Positions 1 to 7,930 of a stretch of 64,000 bases of DNA are shown one piece after another. The DNA is from Chloroflexota bacterium (lineage in GTDB: Bacteria > Chloroflexota > Chloroflexia > Chloroflexales > Herpetosiphonaceae). Numbering within the stretch: position 1 is the stretch's first letter; every line of letters starts with the position of its first letter. The position numbers and the translations under genes were made by a program. Where the stretch lies: the NCBI GenBank assembly GCA_020161265.1, contig JAIUOC010000001.1:124001-188000 (forward strand), written 5' to 3'. A model generated the notes under the pieces. The model worked only from the letters and a program-made list of their open reading frames with translations, was not told where the DNA came from and searched no databases.

Positions 1-25
1 ATTAAGCTAGTCGGATTTTTATGGC

Positions 26-133
26 TAAAACTACAAACAGCCCAGTTGGGCCGCTTGTAGGAGAGAAGAGTGTGTGTGAGGAGGAAGGATTTGACCATAG
101 TATGCCAGCGTCAGCTTACCGTTAAATTAACGA
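26..133 (+). repeat. ~108-bp dispersed repeat, copy 1
   Basis: The segment matches 1647-1754 in the same orientation. Positions 40-93 are identical over 54 bases to 1661-1714, and the downstream block at 98-119 differs from 1719-1740 by one base. An inverted third copy lies at 62401-62506. The left part forms a hairpin around GCCCAGTTGGGC. It contains no ORF and does not look like a CRISPR repeat, being too long and present only as scattered copies. Together with copy 2 it brackets the SAVED gene as direct repeats. Confidence 0.85.
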
Positions 134-138
134 GCGCC

Positions 139-1524
139 CTAGCTGATCGAGCGAGTTGGCGTAGCTTGGGCAATGATTGGGAAATCGATTAGTTGATAGC
201 TATCAACGACTTTTATATGTTCGTGGAAGAACCATGATTGACGACCATTGAGGCATTGGCCCAATAAAACGATTAAGGCGACCGGCGCTGAAATAAGCAG
301 TTGATGAGTACGATAGGATTCTGGTAGCATATCAACTACGTCGATAATGAAATTGACGATAGCTGATGCATCTTTTGAGTCGGTAATGGTTATTTTTTTG
401 TTGTTTGGGTATATTTTTAGCACACAGCCAAGGTCATCGATATGATTGTTGGTATAATTATCCATTGCTTTGATGACTTTATCCGAATTTTGCGTTCTTA
501 CAGTGCAGATATTTAATATACAATTTTTTGAATTATTATCTGAAATATGAAATGAATATTCTAAATCAGCGACTGAATGTTCATCTAAAGATAACTCCCA
601 TTCCGATTTATTATTATTACTGAAGTTTATTATTTTTAGCCGATATGTGGTGGCTAGATAAAAAGTTGCCCCAAACATCAATGCTGGGAAATAGCCTAAG
701 TTTTGAGTATTCAACGTTAGTGGATGCGCAGCACCGATCCATGCTCTAAGATCATATAATGCTTCTTGACCTCGTTGCCATGTATCAATCTTTGCATTGA
801 CATTTTGTTGATAATCGCGCCAATCAAGTACCAAATCAGCCTCAATTTTCGGAATAGCCCTCTGTTCTGATTGAAATTCAAGAACTATTGGATCTGAATT
901 AGATTGAAATTTGGTAGCTATAAGTTGCTTGGCAATTATTCTGGCATGCGCTTGGGCAGTATGGTTACTATCGATTGATTTAATTTGATCTGAATTAACC
1001 AGGCTTTTGCAAATATATTGGTAATTTGGATGAATCCCAGCTGGCTTTTCGGAAAAAACGCCTTTTTGTTGAGCAATATTATTTTGAATCCACGATAATT
1101 GTGTATTATCCTCCTGAGCAGGCTCGATTTGATTGAACCACACCGCATAATAATCGTAATCTGTGGCATATTCGCTGCTTGTAACAATGCCACGTAATTT
1201 TAGTTCGATTTCAAAGTATTGACATAGTTCGCTTTTATTTGTTGGTAACCAAACTCTTGGTGGCGATTTTTCAAGCAGTTTCTTTTCAGCGTTGTAGAAA
1301 ATATTAGTTGTATTGTTGTTGGTTGTATTGTTGGTTGTATTGTTGGTTGTATTGTTGTTAGTTGTATTGTTCGTCGTATTGTTGTTGGTTGTTATATTTC
1401 CATAATTTATCCCAGCGGCAACCCCAACTGGAGAATTATCAATATTAATGGCTGAAGCTTGTTGCTGTGGCGCATCGTTGTTTTGGGCAGGGGATGGTGG
1501 TTGTGATTCAGCGTCGGCGTGCAT
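139..1524 (-). CDS. SAVED-domain protein, putative cyclic-nucleotide-activated effector
   Basis: The 461-residue product has no signal peptide. Residues 1-43 are Q/N-rich, 44-74 are an Asn/Thr repeat, 85-220 are an unrecognised domain, and about 228-450 resemble a SAVED domain: it opens with LVLDWRDY, has a middle helix ALMFGATFYLATTY, and ends with HQLLISAPVALIVLLGQCLN followed by a WFFHEH strand. SAVED domains bind cyclic di-, tri- or oligonucleotides in CBASS and in type III CRISPR effectors. The gene is divergent from cas10, which retains GGDD, so sensing of a Cas10-made cyclic oligoadenylate is a reasonable inference. No nuclease, protease or membrane segment was recognised, so the effector activity is unknown. 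Start: AAGGAG lies about 9 nt before the ATG. SAVED is a confident call; the CRISPR link is inferred from context. Confidence 0.72.
   Translation of the reverse strand: MHADAESQPPSPAQNNDAPQQQASAINIDNSPVGVAAGINYGNITTNNNTTNNTTNNNTTNNTTNNTTNNNTTNIFYNAEKKLLEKSPPRVWLPTNKSELCQYFEIELKLRGIVTSSEYATDYDYYAVWFNQIEPAQEDNTQLSWIQNNIAQQKGVFSEKPAGIHPNYQYICKSLVNSDQIKSIDSNHTAQAHARIIAKQLIATKFQSNSDPIVLEFQSEQRAIPKIEADLVLDWRDYQQNVNAKIDTWQRGQEALYDLRAWIGAAHPLTLNTQNLGYFPALMFGATFYLATTYRLKIINFSNNNKSEWELSLDEHSVADLEYSFHISDNNSKNCILNICTVRTQNSDKVIKAMDNYTNNHIDDLGCVLKIYPNNKKITITDSKDASAIVNFIIDVVDMLPESYRTHQLLISAPVALIVLLGQCLNGRQSWFFHEHIKVVDSYQLIDFPIIAQATPTRSIS
1303..1392 (-). repeat. In-frame tandem 12/15-bp repeat encoding an Asn/Thr linker
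   Basis: Units of the type TTGGTTGTATTG, some with an extra GTT, repeat about seven times inside the SAVED gene and encode NTTNN-type units at residues 45-74. All units are multiples of three bases, so copy-number change would alter linker length without a frameshift. Confidence 0.85.
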
Positions 1525-1646
1525 TGATAAGGCTCCTTATGCTAGCGTAGGATATAGTTCGAACAAGCGTGTCTAAACTTTTATTTTACATAGTATTGAT
1601 ATTTATTGAATACATTTTACCATTCCTGCCAAATCTTATAAGCGTT

Positions 1647-1754
1647 TAAAACCACAAACGGCCCAGTTGGGCCGCTTGTAGGAGAGAAGAGTGTGTGTGA
1701 GGAGGAAGGATTTGTTTGTAGTATGCCAGCGCCAGCTTACGGCCATCCTAACGA
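1647..1754 (+). repeat. ~108-bp dispersed repeat, copy 2
   Basis: Direct repeat of 26-133, with an identical 54-base core at 1661-1714. The hairpin CAAACGGCCCA / TGGGCCGCTTG is better paired than in copy 1. The 3' block ends in CCTAACGA, as does copy 3 near 62.4 kb. It sits in the 449-bp divergent region between the SAVED gene and cas10 and could carry regulatory sequence for either. Nothing in it is coding. Confidence 0.85.
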
Positions 1755-1973
1755 AAATCAGTGGTGAGAGTCCTATTGTTGGTATAGCCTGATGACCCAG
1801 ATTGGCCCTGACTGATGGGTATAGATGTAAAAATTAACCTTTACAACTATACCATTATAACTGTAAGATTGTGTCAACCATAAATGCCAATTCATTGTCT
1901 AAGCTAGTGCTTGCTATTATCAGATTGATCCTACAATTGTCAATAGTTTGTCGATAGTAGAAAGGGTATTGGT
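1755..1973 (+). promoter_or_regulatory. Leader region of the type III-D operon
   Basis: This AT-rich stretch lies between repeat copy 2 and cas10. AGAAAGGG ahead of the cas10 ATG is a plausible ribosome binding site. TATTAT- and TATAAC-like hexamers occur, but none has a well-spaced -35 partner, so no exact promoter is called. No CRISPR repeat or leader-repeat junction is seen. Confidence 0.4.
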
Positions 1974-3647
1974 ATGACCCAAGTAGAAGCAGTAGTTGTG
2001 TATCTCAAGACGAGTGGAATTCAAACGTATATTTTTAGTAGTAACCGGCTGCGTGAGAATATTGGCGCTTCCTATAGCATCAAACGGGCTACATCCAAAC
2101 CTGATGGTGCTGTTATTGGCTGGATTGATCCACCTGAGATTGAGGCGCAGGTGATTTTTGCTGGTGGTGGGCATGCTTGTATTGTATTTTATTCTCAGGT
2201 GAATGCCAAACGATGGGTACGTCAGTATAGCTTGAGGATGCTCAAGGAAGCAGCTGGGTTGCGCTTTGCGGTTGGTATGTCTGCTCAATTTGCTTATTCG
2301 CCTGATAGTTATGATATTAAAACCTATATCAAACAAGCTCGTGAAGATTGCGAACGGGCGCAAAATGCCTATAACACCACACCTGCCACGCTTGGTTTGG
2401 GCGTAACAGTAGCCTGCCGATCAACTGGTTTGGTTGCAACCCAACAGCGCAATCTGCTCGATGGCGTTCCTCGCGATCCAGGTGATTATCCAATTGCACG
2501 CGAGATCGTGACTAAAACCCAGCTTGCCTCAAAAACTGGGGATACCGTCGATCCGGCCATGGCGGATCTATTGCACCAAATAGATGCTTTTAAGCTCATT
2601 AATCAAAAGTACAGCATTCCTCGTGATTTTGATGATTTTGGTCGCACGACTGGTAAATATAGTTATTTAGCTGTAATCCATGCCGATGGTAATGGGATTG
2701 GTAATCTGATTCGTGGTTTGGCCCAGATCAAAACGACCAATCAGCGCTATATTAATTTTTATCGTGCCCTTTCGCAGTTAATTAATCGTTTGGGTGCTGA
2801 TGCGATGAATGCGACGGTAAAATTTCTGGGAGATAATCTGCGTGATCCAGCGTTCAAGGAATTAACTCATCACTTAGAGATTGATCGTGATACCAAAAAT
2901 CCATTTTTTCCGCTGCGTCCACTGGTCTATGGCGGCGATGATATTACGTTTGTGTGCGATGCTCGCGTAGCTTTTCATGTGACGGAAGTGTTATTAGCAC
3001 AATTTACTGAGCAGAGCAGGGAATTAATCAAAAAATTGAAACAAGAATTCCCTGAAGAAAGTAGTTCATTTCCACATGAACTGAGTGCCTGTGCGGGAAT
3101 TACGATTTTTCGTACCCATTATCCATTTGCTCGCGCTTATGACTTGGCTGAGGAACTATGTGCCTCAGCTAAGCAACTAAGCGCAACCGTTTCGCAGAAA
3201 CAATCGAGCGCTTTGGATTGGCAAATCGCCCCAAGTGGTCGCATCGATAAGCTCGAAGCATTGCGGAATACAGAATATAGTCTAAGCGCGATTGAATCGT
3301 TGACGTTGCGGCCAGTAATGCTTGAGCAGACTCCTCAAACATGGCGAACATGGGCGAATGTTAAACAGGCAGTCCAAGATTTTAGCCCGATTTGGCAAGA
3401 ACGACGGAATAAATTAATTGCCTTTCAAGATATCAACCGTCAAGGTTCGCAGGCTACTAAGCAGTGGCAAACTAATTTACGTGCTCCGTTGACGTTACCC
3501 CAATTCGCAGGTTTAGCGCATCAGGAGGCGTGGGCCGTTGATGATCTCGATCAATCGCGACCCGTTGCTAAGCAGCTTGCCCGCTATTTTGATGTGATCG
3601 AATTAATGGAGCATTATCCGCCATTGGCTGAAGTACAGGGGGCATAG
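1974..3647 (+). CDS. cas10: Cas10 (type III-D, no HD domain, GGDD intact)
   Basis: Large subunit of a type III CRISPR effector complex, 557 residues. The first palm-like domain starts at the N-terminus (IQTYIFSSNRLRENIGAS), with a degenerate GGG turn near residues 64-66. The second palm has HADGNGIG at about 236-243 and the catalytic GGDD at 320-323, followed by ITFVCD. The 'LCASAKQ' segment typical of Cas10 follows, then a helical C-terminus. There is no N-terminal HD nuclease, so target-activated DNA cleavage by Cas10 itself is not expected. Cyclic oligoadenylate synthesis is plausible because GGDD is intact. It is the first gene of a tightly packed six-gene operon; the next gene starts one base after its stop. 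Confidence 0.92.
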   Translation: MTQVEAVVVYLKTSGIQTYIFSSNRLRENIGASYSIKRATSKPDGAVIGWIDPPEIEAQVIFAGGGHACIVFYSQVNAKRWVRQYSLRMLKEAAGLRFAVGMSAQFAYSPDSYDIKTYIKQAREDCERAQNAYNTTPATLGLGVTVACRSTGLVATQQRNLLDGVPRDPGDYPIAREIVTKTQLASKTGDTVDPAMADLLHQIDAFKLINQKYSIPRDFDDFGRTTGKYSYLAVIHADGNGIGNLIRGLAQIKTTNQRYINFYRALSQLINRLGADAMNATVKFLGDNLRDPAFKELTHHLEIDRDTKNPFFPLRPLVYGGDDITFVCDARVAFHVTEVLLAQFTEQSRELIKKLKQEFPEESSSFPHELSACAGITIFRTHYPFARAYDLAEELCASAKQLSATVSQKQSSALDWQIAPSGRIDKLEALRNTEYSLSAIESLTLRPVMLEQTPQTWRTWANVKQAVQDFSPIWQERRNKLIAFQDINRQGSQATKQWQTNLRAPLTLPQFAGLAHQEAWAVDDLDQSRPVAKQLARYFDVIELMEHYPPLAEVQGA

Positions 3648-3648
3648 C

Positions 3649-4284
3649 ATGAGCCTGTATTATCTTAAAATTGAGTTGAAAAGCGATGCCACCTTTGGTC
3701 GTGGCGATGGCATTGCGGGCTTGGTTGATGTGGAAGTTGAACAGGACTGCTTTGGGTTGCCCTATTTGCGTGGGCGCACCTTGAAGGGTTTATGGCGTGA
3801 AGAGTGCGAAAATTTAATTGCCATCCATCCTAATGGTAAATTTTTGCAGCATGAATGCAATAAGCTCTTTGGGATTGGTGGGAGTATAACCGATGCTAGC
3901 GGTTTATTATACGTTGGCGATGCCTGTCTTCCCGATCTCGTTCGCGTGGCGATTCAACAGGCGCACCTCAATCCCCATGAGGTTTTAACCAGCCTAACTG
4001 GTGTGCGCCGCCAAACCAAGATCGATGATAAAGGTATTGCCGATGCCTATACTTTACGAGCAATGCGGGTGATTCTGCGGACTACTACATTTATTAGCCC
4101 AATTACCTGCCCAGCATTGTCTCAAGCACAAGAATCGATCTTGCTGGCTGGTTGTTATGCCTTGCGCCACCTTGGAACAAGCCGTAATCGTGGCCGTGGT
4201 GAAGTTCAATGTCGCCTGTTCGCTCACGATGGTAGCGAATTGAGCCTTGTCATGTTGCCTGATGTTATGGAGAAACCGGCATGA
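3649..4284 (+). CDS. Cas7-like RAMP subunit (Csm3-like)
   Basis: This 211-residue single-domain RAMP protein is a predicted backbone subunit binding crRNA. It shows the Cas7 pattern: an N-terminal ferredoxin-like strand (YYLKIELKSDATFG), a loop with conserved Asp (RGDGIAGLVDVEVEQD), then GLPYLRGRTLKGLWREE, and a C-terminal glycine-rich RAMP loop GTSRNRGRGEVQCR. Asp residues in the loop near 19-31 are candidates for target-RNA cleavage by analogy with Csm3; this is inferred, not shown. It starts one base after the cas10 stop with an AGGGGG ribosome site, and its stop overlaps the next start (ATGA). Confidence 0.85.
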   Translation: MSLYYLKIELKSDATFGRGDGIAGLVDVEVEQDCFGLPYLRGRTLKGLWREECENLIAIHPNGKFLQHECNKLFGIGGSITDASGLLYVGDACLPDLVRVAIQQAHLNPHEVLTSLTGVRRQTKIDDKGIADAYTLRAMRVILRTTTFISPITCPALSQAQESILLAGCYALRHLGTSRNRGRGEVQCRLFAHDGSELSLVMLPDVMEKPA

Positions 4285-5852
4285 ATGCATTGATTGTTGA
4301 TCTCGTGACTCAGCAGCCAGTCTTGGTCAGTGCCCTTGAAGGCGACCCCAATAGTGCTACCAGTTTTAGTTATATTCCAGGCAGTGTTTTGCGTGGAGCA
4401 TTAATTAGCCTTTATCTGCAATCAAAAGGCGCTGAATATCAACTTGACCCACGTAATCAGTTGTTTTTTAGTAATCGGGTGCGCTTTTTACATGCCTACC
4501 CGCTTGAGTCAACCACTAAAAAGCGTATGCTCCCAATGATTCAGAAACGCGACGTGCATGATCAAGCAGCCTCTGACGCTGAACCTAAACAAGCCAAAGA
4601 ACCTCGATATGAATGGTTTGGACAGCAATATACCTTCGATACTGTGCGCCATTTGAATATTCACACCACCCGCAATCGGGCCAAGGGGCGCAGCCTGCGT
4701 GGCAGTGGCGCGGTGTATCGCTATGTGGCAATTGCTCCAAATCAGCGGTTTCGGGCAATTATCCTTGGTGATGTTGCTCATCTCCAGGTGCTTGAAGATT
4801 TATTGCGTGCCCAATCGCGCTTATCCATGGGCAAAGCTCGTAGTGCTGGTTATGGCGAAAGTCATATTATCAAGGTAACCCATGATCCAACGTGGCATGA
4901 ATTGCCATATGTTCCAACCAATCCACTTCCAACAACTGAAACCGTGACCATGACCTTGTTGAGTGATGCAATTATTCGCGATCAGTATGGCCAATATGGT
5001 CGAATCGGCGCTGACCCCAGTGGTTTGGCGGCAAGTTTTGGCTTGCAAGCAGGCCAACTTGATCTCAAGGCCTCAAAATTACGCTATACCGTGCTTGGTG
5101 GTTTTAATCGCACTTGGGGCTTGCCCTTGCCGCAAACTCCGGCTTTGGCAGCTGGTAGTGTGTTGGTTTGGCAGCAGGCTCGCGCCGATTGGCTAGCCCT
5201 CGTTGAGCAAGGCATTGGCGAACGGCGCAATGAAGGCTTTGGCCGGATTAGCCTTGATGCTGCATTGCAAGATCATGTGGTTAATTTGCAAAACCACCAG
5301 CCGAGCTTTAACTCCAATGACGGGCTTTTGCCGACAACATCGACCCAAATGAACTTCTTTGAGCCAGAATCGCGCAAACTTTTACAGCTGATGGGTGAGC
5401 GAATGTTGCGCCAACGGCTGGATCAACGCTTAATCGAATTGATTGGGGATTGCCAAATCAAGCACCAATCGGATTCACGCAATAGTTTATTGGGGCGAGT
5501 TGAGTTATGGTGTCGAGACTTACTAGCCCACATTCAATCCTTGGCACTGCATCAAACAACGAATACCTCTGTTGATTCGGTTTTTGCGATATTTCGAGAG
5601 ACAATTGATCAAACTGCCCAAATTGCTCGTCAGCATCTACGCGCAACTAGCTTGGCTAATGGTCAATCACTAGAAACCTTGCTAAAACTTGACATCACTG
5701 AACTACTTAAGCGCTGGCAGGTTGAGCGCTTACAACTTGGCGATCATCTAGCGCAACTCACTCCCCAACTTGCTTTGGAATATCATGCCCGCTTGATTAT
5801 TGCAATTGTAACGATGGCTCGTAAGCAGCCTTTACTGAAAAAGCGAGGTTGA
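4281..5852 (+). CDS. csx10: Csx10-type RAMP with helical C-terminal extension
   Basis: A 523-residue Csx10 (Cas5-like) protein of type III-D. Evidence: SFSYIPGSVLRGALISLYL near the N-terminus, the glycine-rich loop LSMGKARSAGYGES, and the diagnostic IGERRNEGFGRISL near residue 320. Beyond about residue 355 is a ~165-residue region predicted to be almost wholly helical and free of RAMP motifs. In the Synechocystis III-D variant, Cas7, Cas5 and Cas11 are one polypeptide; here Cas7 is a separate upstream gene, and this tail is a candidate Cas11 (small-subunit) domain. The Cas11 reading is inference. ATGA overlap with the upstream gene implies translational coupling. Confidence 0.85.
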   Translation: MNALIVDLVTQQPVLVSALEGDPNSATSFSYIPGSVLRGALISLYLQSKGAEYQLDPRNQLFFSNRVRFLHAYPLESTTKKRMLPMIQKRDVHDQAASDAEPKQAKEPRYEWFGQQYTFDTVRHLNIHTTRNRAKGRSLRGSGAVYRYVAIAPNQRFRAIILGDVAHLQVLEDLLRAQSRLSMGKARSAGYGESHIIKVTHDPTWHELPYVPTNPLPTTETVTMTLLSDAIIRDQYGQYGRIGADPSGLAASFGLQAGQLDLKASKLRYTVLGGFNRTWGLPLPQTPALAAGSVLVWQQARADWLALVEQGIGERRNEGFGRISLDAALQDHVVNLQNHQPSFNSNDGLLPTTSTQMNFFEPESRKLLQLMGERMLRQRLDQRLIELIGDCQIKHQSDSRNSLLGRVELWCRDLLAHIQSLALHQTTNTSVDSVFAIFRETIDQTAQIARQHLRATSLANGQSLETLLKLDITELLKRWQVERLQLGDHLAQLTPQLALEYHARLIIAIVTMARKQPLLKKRG

Positions 5853-5853
5853 G

Positions 5854-7371
5854 ATGGCGTTTGATTTTTATGTGCCCACTAACCCAGACTTACTCTATAA
5901 AGACCGTGAAACCCGCTATATCTTTGCACGAACGCTGATTCATGGGCGGCTTGAATTGCAATCGCCCACCTTAATTAGTAATGGTGCGAGCGATTTACCA
6001 ACCGATATGGCCTTGCTGCGCGATTTGGTTGAGGCTCGTGCGTTAATTCCAGGTAGCTCGATTGCTGGAGCACTGCGAGCCTATTTGAAGCAGTTTGGCT
6101 ATGATGCTGCTGCGTTATTTGGGGCAGAATTATCGCATGAAGCGAGTGAGGGCGATCAAAGTGCGCTCTTGGTGAGCGATGCGCTGAGCACCACGATTGT
6201 CGCATCGATGGTGCGCGATGGCGTGCGGATTGATGGAGCCACCCGTACTGCTAGCGCTGGGGCTAAGTATGATCTGGAGTTGTTGCCGGCTGGCACATGC
6301 TTCGATTTGTATTTTGAGTTGCTCCATGAAGTGCCGTTCGATGCTGAAAAGAAATACCCAAAGTGGGATGATTCGATTAATTATAATCAACAACGACTTG
6401 AACTATTGGCCCAAGCATTATATGGCTTGGAAGCTGAACAGATTGCCTTGGGTATGCGTAAACAGCGGGGTTTAGGCTTGTGCAAAGTCACCAATTGGCA
6501 AATTTGGCATTATCGTTTGACTGAGCCTAGGCAAATGTTGCAATGGTTGGAGTTTGATCGGGCAAAGCCCCCAGAAGCCCACTATACTGGACCAAGTATC
6601 GGTGCAGGCTTAGATCTGCCATTGGCTCAATTGCCTCGAAACCAATGCCAGATTCAGGTTGAATTTGGGCTTGATCAATCGTTGCTGATTCGTTCGGCGA
6701 GCAGTGACCCTTATGCACCAGATGATCGCTACCTCGAAACCCGGTTAGCCGATGGCAAGCTCTATCCGGTGATTCCAGGCACCAGTTGGGCTGGCATTAT
6801 CCGCCATCGAGCTGAGAAGATTTTGGCAACCCTCAAAAACAACGCCCAAACTCTGCCCGCTCCTGATGGATTGATCTCAGCATTATTTGGCTATGTGGCA
6901 ACTGATGCCAAGGCACGAACCAGTAAGGCTCAAAAAAGTCGGGTGCGCGTTCACGATAGTTTAATTTACCCAGCAGATACCGATTATATTCAAACGCGGA
7001 TCGCGGTTGATCGGTTTACTGGTGGGCCATTCCCGAGTGCCTTATTGGCTGAACAACCAGTTTGGGGCTTGCCAGAGACCAAGATATTCCTCGACCTAAC
7101 AATTCAAGATGCTAAGGATTATGATCTTGGGTTGCTCTTATTGGTGATAAAAGATCTTTGGCTGGGTGATTTGACGGTTGGCGGCGAGCAAAGTATCGGG
7201 CGCGGTGTGTTGACTGGACAGGCATTCAACCTGTGGATTAACGGTGAGGCTTATCATTTTCGCCAAGCTGATGGCCAATTAATGCTTGAGCCAAAAACTG
7301 CTGATGCATTACAAGCGTTTGTTGCTAGCTTGTTAGAGGAGGGCTTAAATGTTTCAACCAATCCCAATTGA
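5854..7371 (+). CDS. Double-RAMP protein (Cas7-2x-like)
   Basis: The 505 residues contain two Cas7-like RAMP units. Unit one: RLELQSPTLISNGASDLPTD (Asp47/Asp51 as possible catalytic acids), LIPGSSIAGALRAYL, and the loop GMRKQRGLGLCKV. Unit two starts near residue 270: QVEFGLDQSLLIRSASSDPY, VIPGTSWAGIIRHRAEKIL, RIAVDRFTGGPFPSALL and GGEQSIGRGVLTG. Such fused Cas7-2x proteins supply two adjacent backbone subunits in III-D variant complexes. It begins one base after the csx10 stop and overlaps the csx19 start by 23 bp. Which Asp residues cut RNA cannot be decided here. Confidence 0.85.
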   Translation: MAFDFYVPTNPDLLYKDRETRYIFARTLIHGRLELQSPTLISNGASDLPTDMALLRDLVEARALIPGSSIAGALRAYLKQFGYDAAALFGAELSHEASEGDQSALLVSDALSTTIVASMVRDGVRIDGATRTASAGAKYDLELLPAGTCFDLYFELLHEVPFDAEKKYPKWDDSINYNQQRLELLAQALYGLEAEQIALGMRKQRGLGLCKVTNWQIWHYRLTEPRQMLQWLEFDRAKPPEAHYTGPSIGAGLDLPLAQLPRNQCQIQVEFGLDQSLLIRSASSDPYAPDDRYLETRLADGKLYPVIPGTSWAGIIRHRAEKILATLKNNAQTLPAPDGLISALFGYVATDAKARTSKAQKSRVRVHDSLIYPADTDYIQTRIAVDRFTGGPFPSALLAEQPVWGLPETKIFLDLTIQDAKDYDLGLLLLVIKDLWLGDLTVGGEQSIGRGVLTGQAFNLWINGEAYHFRQADGQLMLEPKTADALQAFVASLLEEGLNVSTNPN

Positions 7372-7930
7372 GCCACAGATTGATTTGGTGGCATGGTTGC
7401 AAACCCAAGCCGAAATCAACTACTGCCAATGGTTATTGGCCCATAGCCTTGATTGTGTCATCTGGGGCAAATTTGAGCATGGCAAACTCCAGTTGGGTTG
7501 TGATGCTGCAAAACTCAACTTTGATACCTTGCAACAATGCCGAATCTTTGGCCCCAAGGCTGAAGTATTGCTGTGGCCAAATACGAACGGTTGGCAAGCA
7601 GTGGTAATTACTGATCCTGTTGAATCAGACGAATATATTGATGAATGGCAAATGCTATGGGGCATCGCTGGCGAACCATCCAAAACATTTAGCGGCTTTA
7701 CCAGATTAACCGATGGGATTCAAGGCATGCAACATACCTTACCCTTGCTATTTGAGCCGCAAGATCGTTATTTTGGGCAAGCTGATGACCAACAACCTAA
7801 GCATCGGCCCGCTCGCTTGAAGGTGCGCCATATTTTAGATTTTGATTCCAATACTGGAGCCGCCTATATTCGAGCCAGCCGTTTAGTCGAATTAAGTGCT
7901 AAGGAGATTGAGCATGGCGACCGTTCCTGA
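7349..7930 (+). CDS. csx19: Csx19, type III-D specific subunit
   Basis: A 193-residue protein resembling the Csx19 family, which is specific to type III-D loci. Recognisable parts are HSLDCVIWGKFEHGKL near the N-terminus, then LQQCRIFGPKAEVLLWPN and QAVVITDPVESDEYIDEWQM, and an aspartate-containing C-terminal segment. Csx19 is a structural component of the III-D complex with no known catalytic activity. It overlaps both neighbours (23 bp and 17 bp) and has GAGGAGGG before the ATG. Confidence 0.78.
   Translation: MFQPIPIEPQIDLVAWLQTQAEINYCQWLLAHSLDCVIWGKFEHGKLQLGCDAAKLNFDTLQQCRIFGPKAEVLLWPNTNGWQAVVITDPVESDEYIDEWQMLWGIAGEPSKTFSGFTRLTDGIQGMQHTLPLLFEPQDRYFGQADDQQPKHRPARLKVRHILDFDSNTGAAYIRASRLVELSAKEIEHGDRS

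Noticed and set aside
1303..1392. Tandem repeat resembling a small CRISPR array
   Set aside because: Units are 12-15 bp without spacers and lie inside a coding frame.
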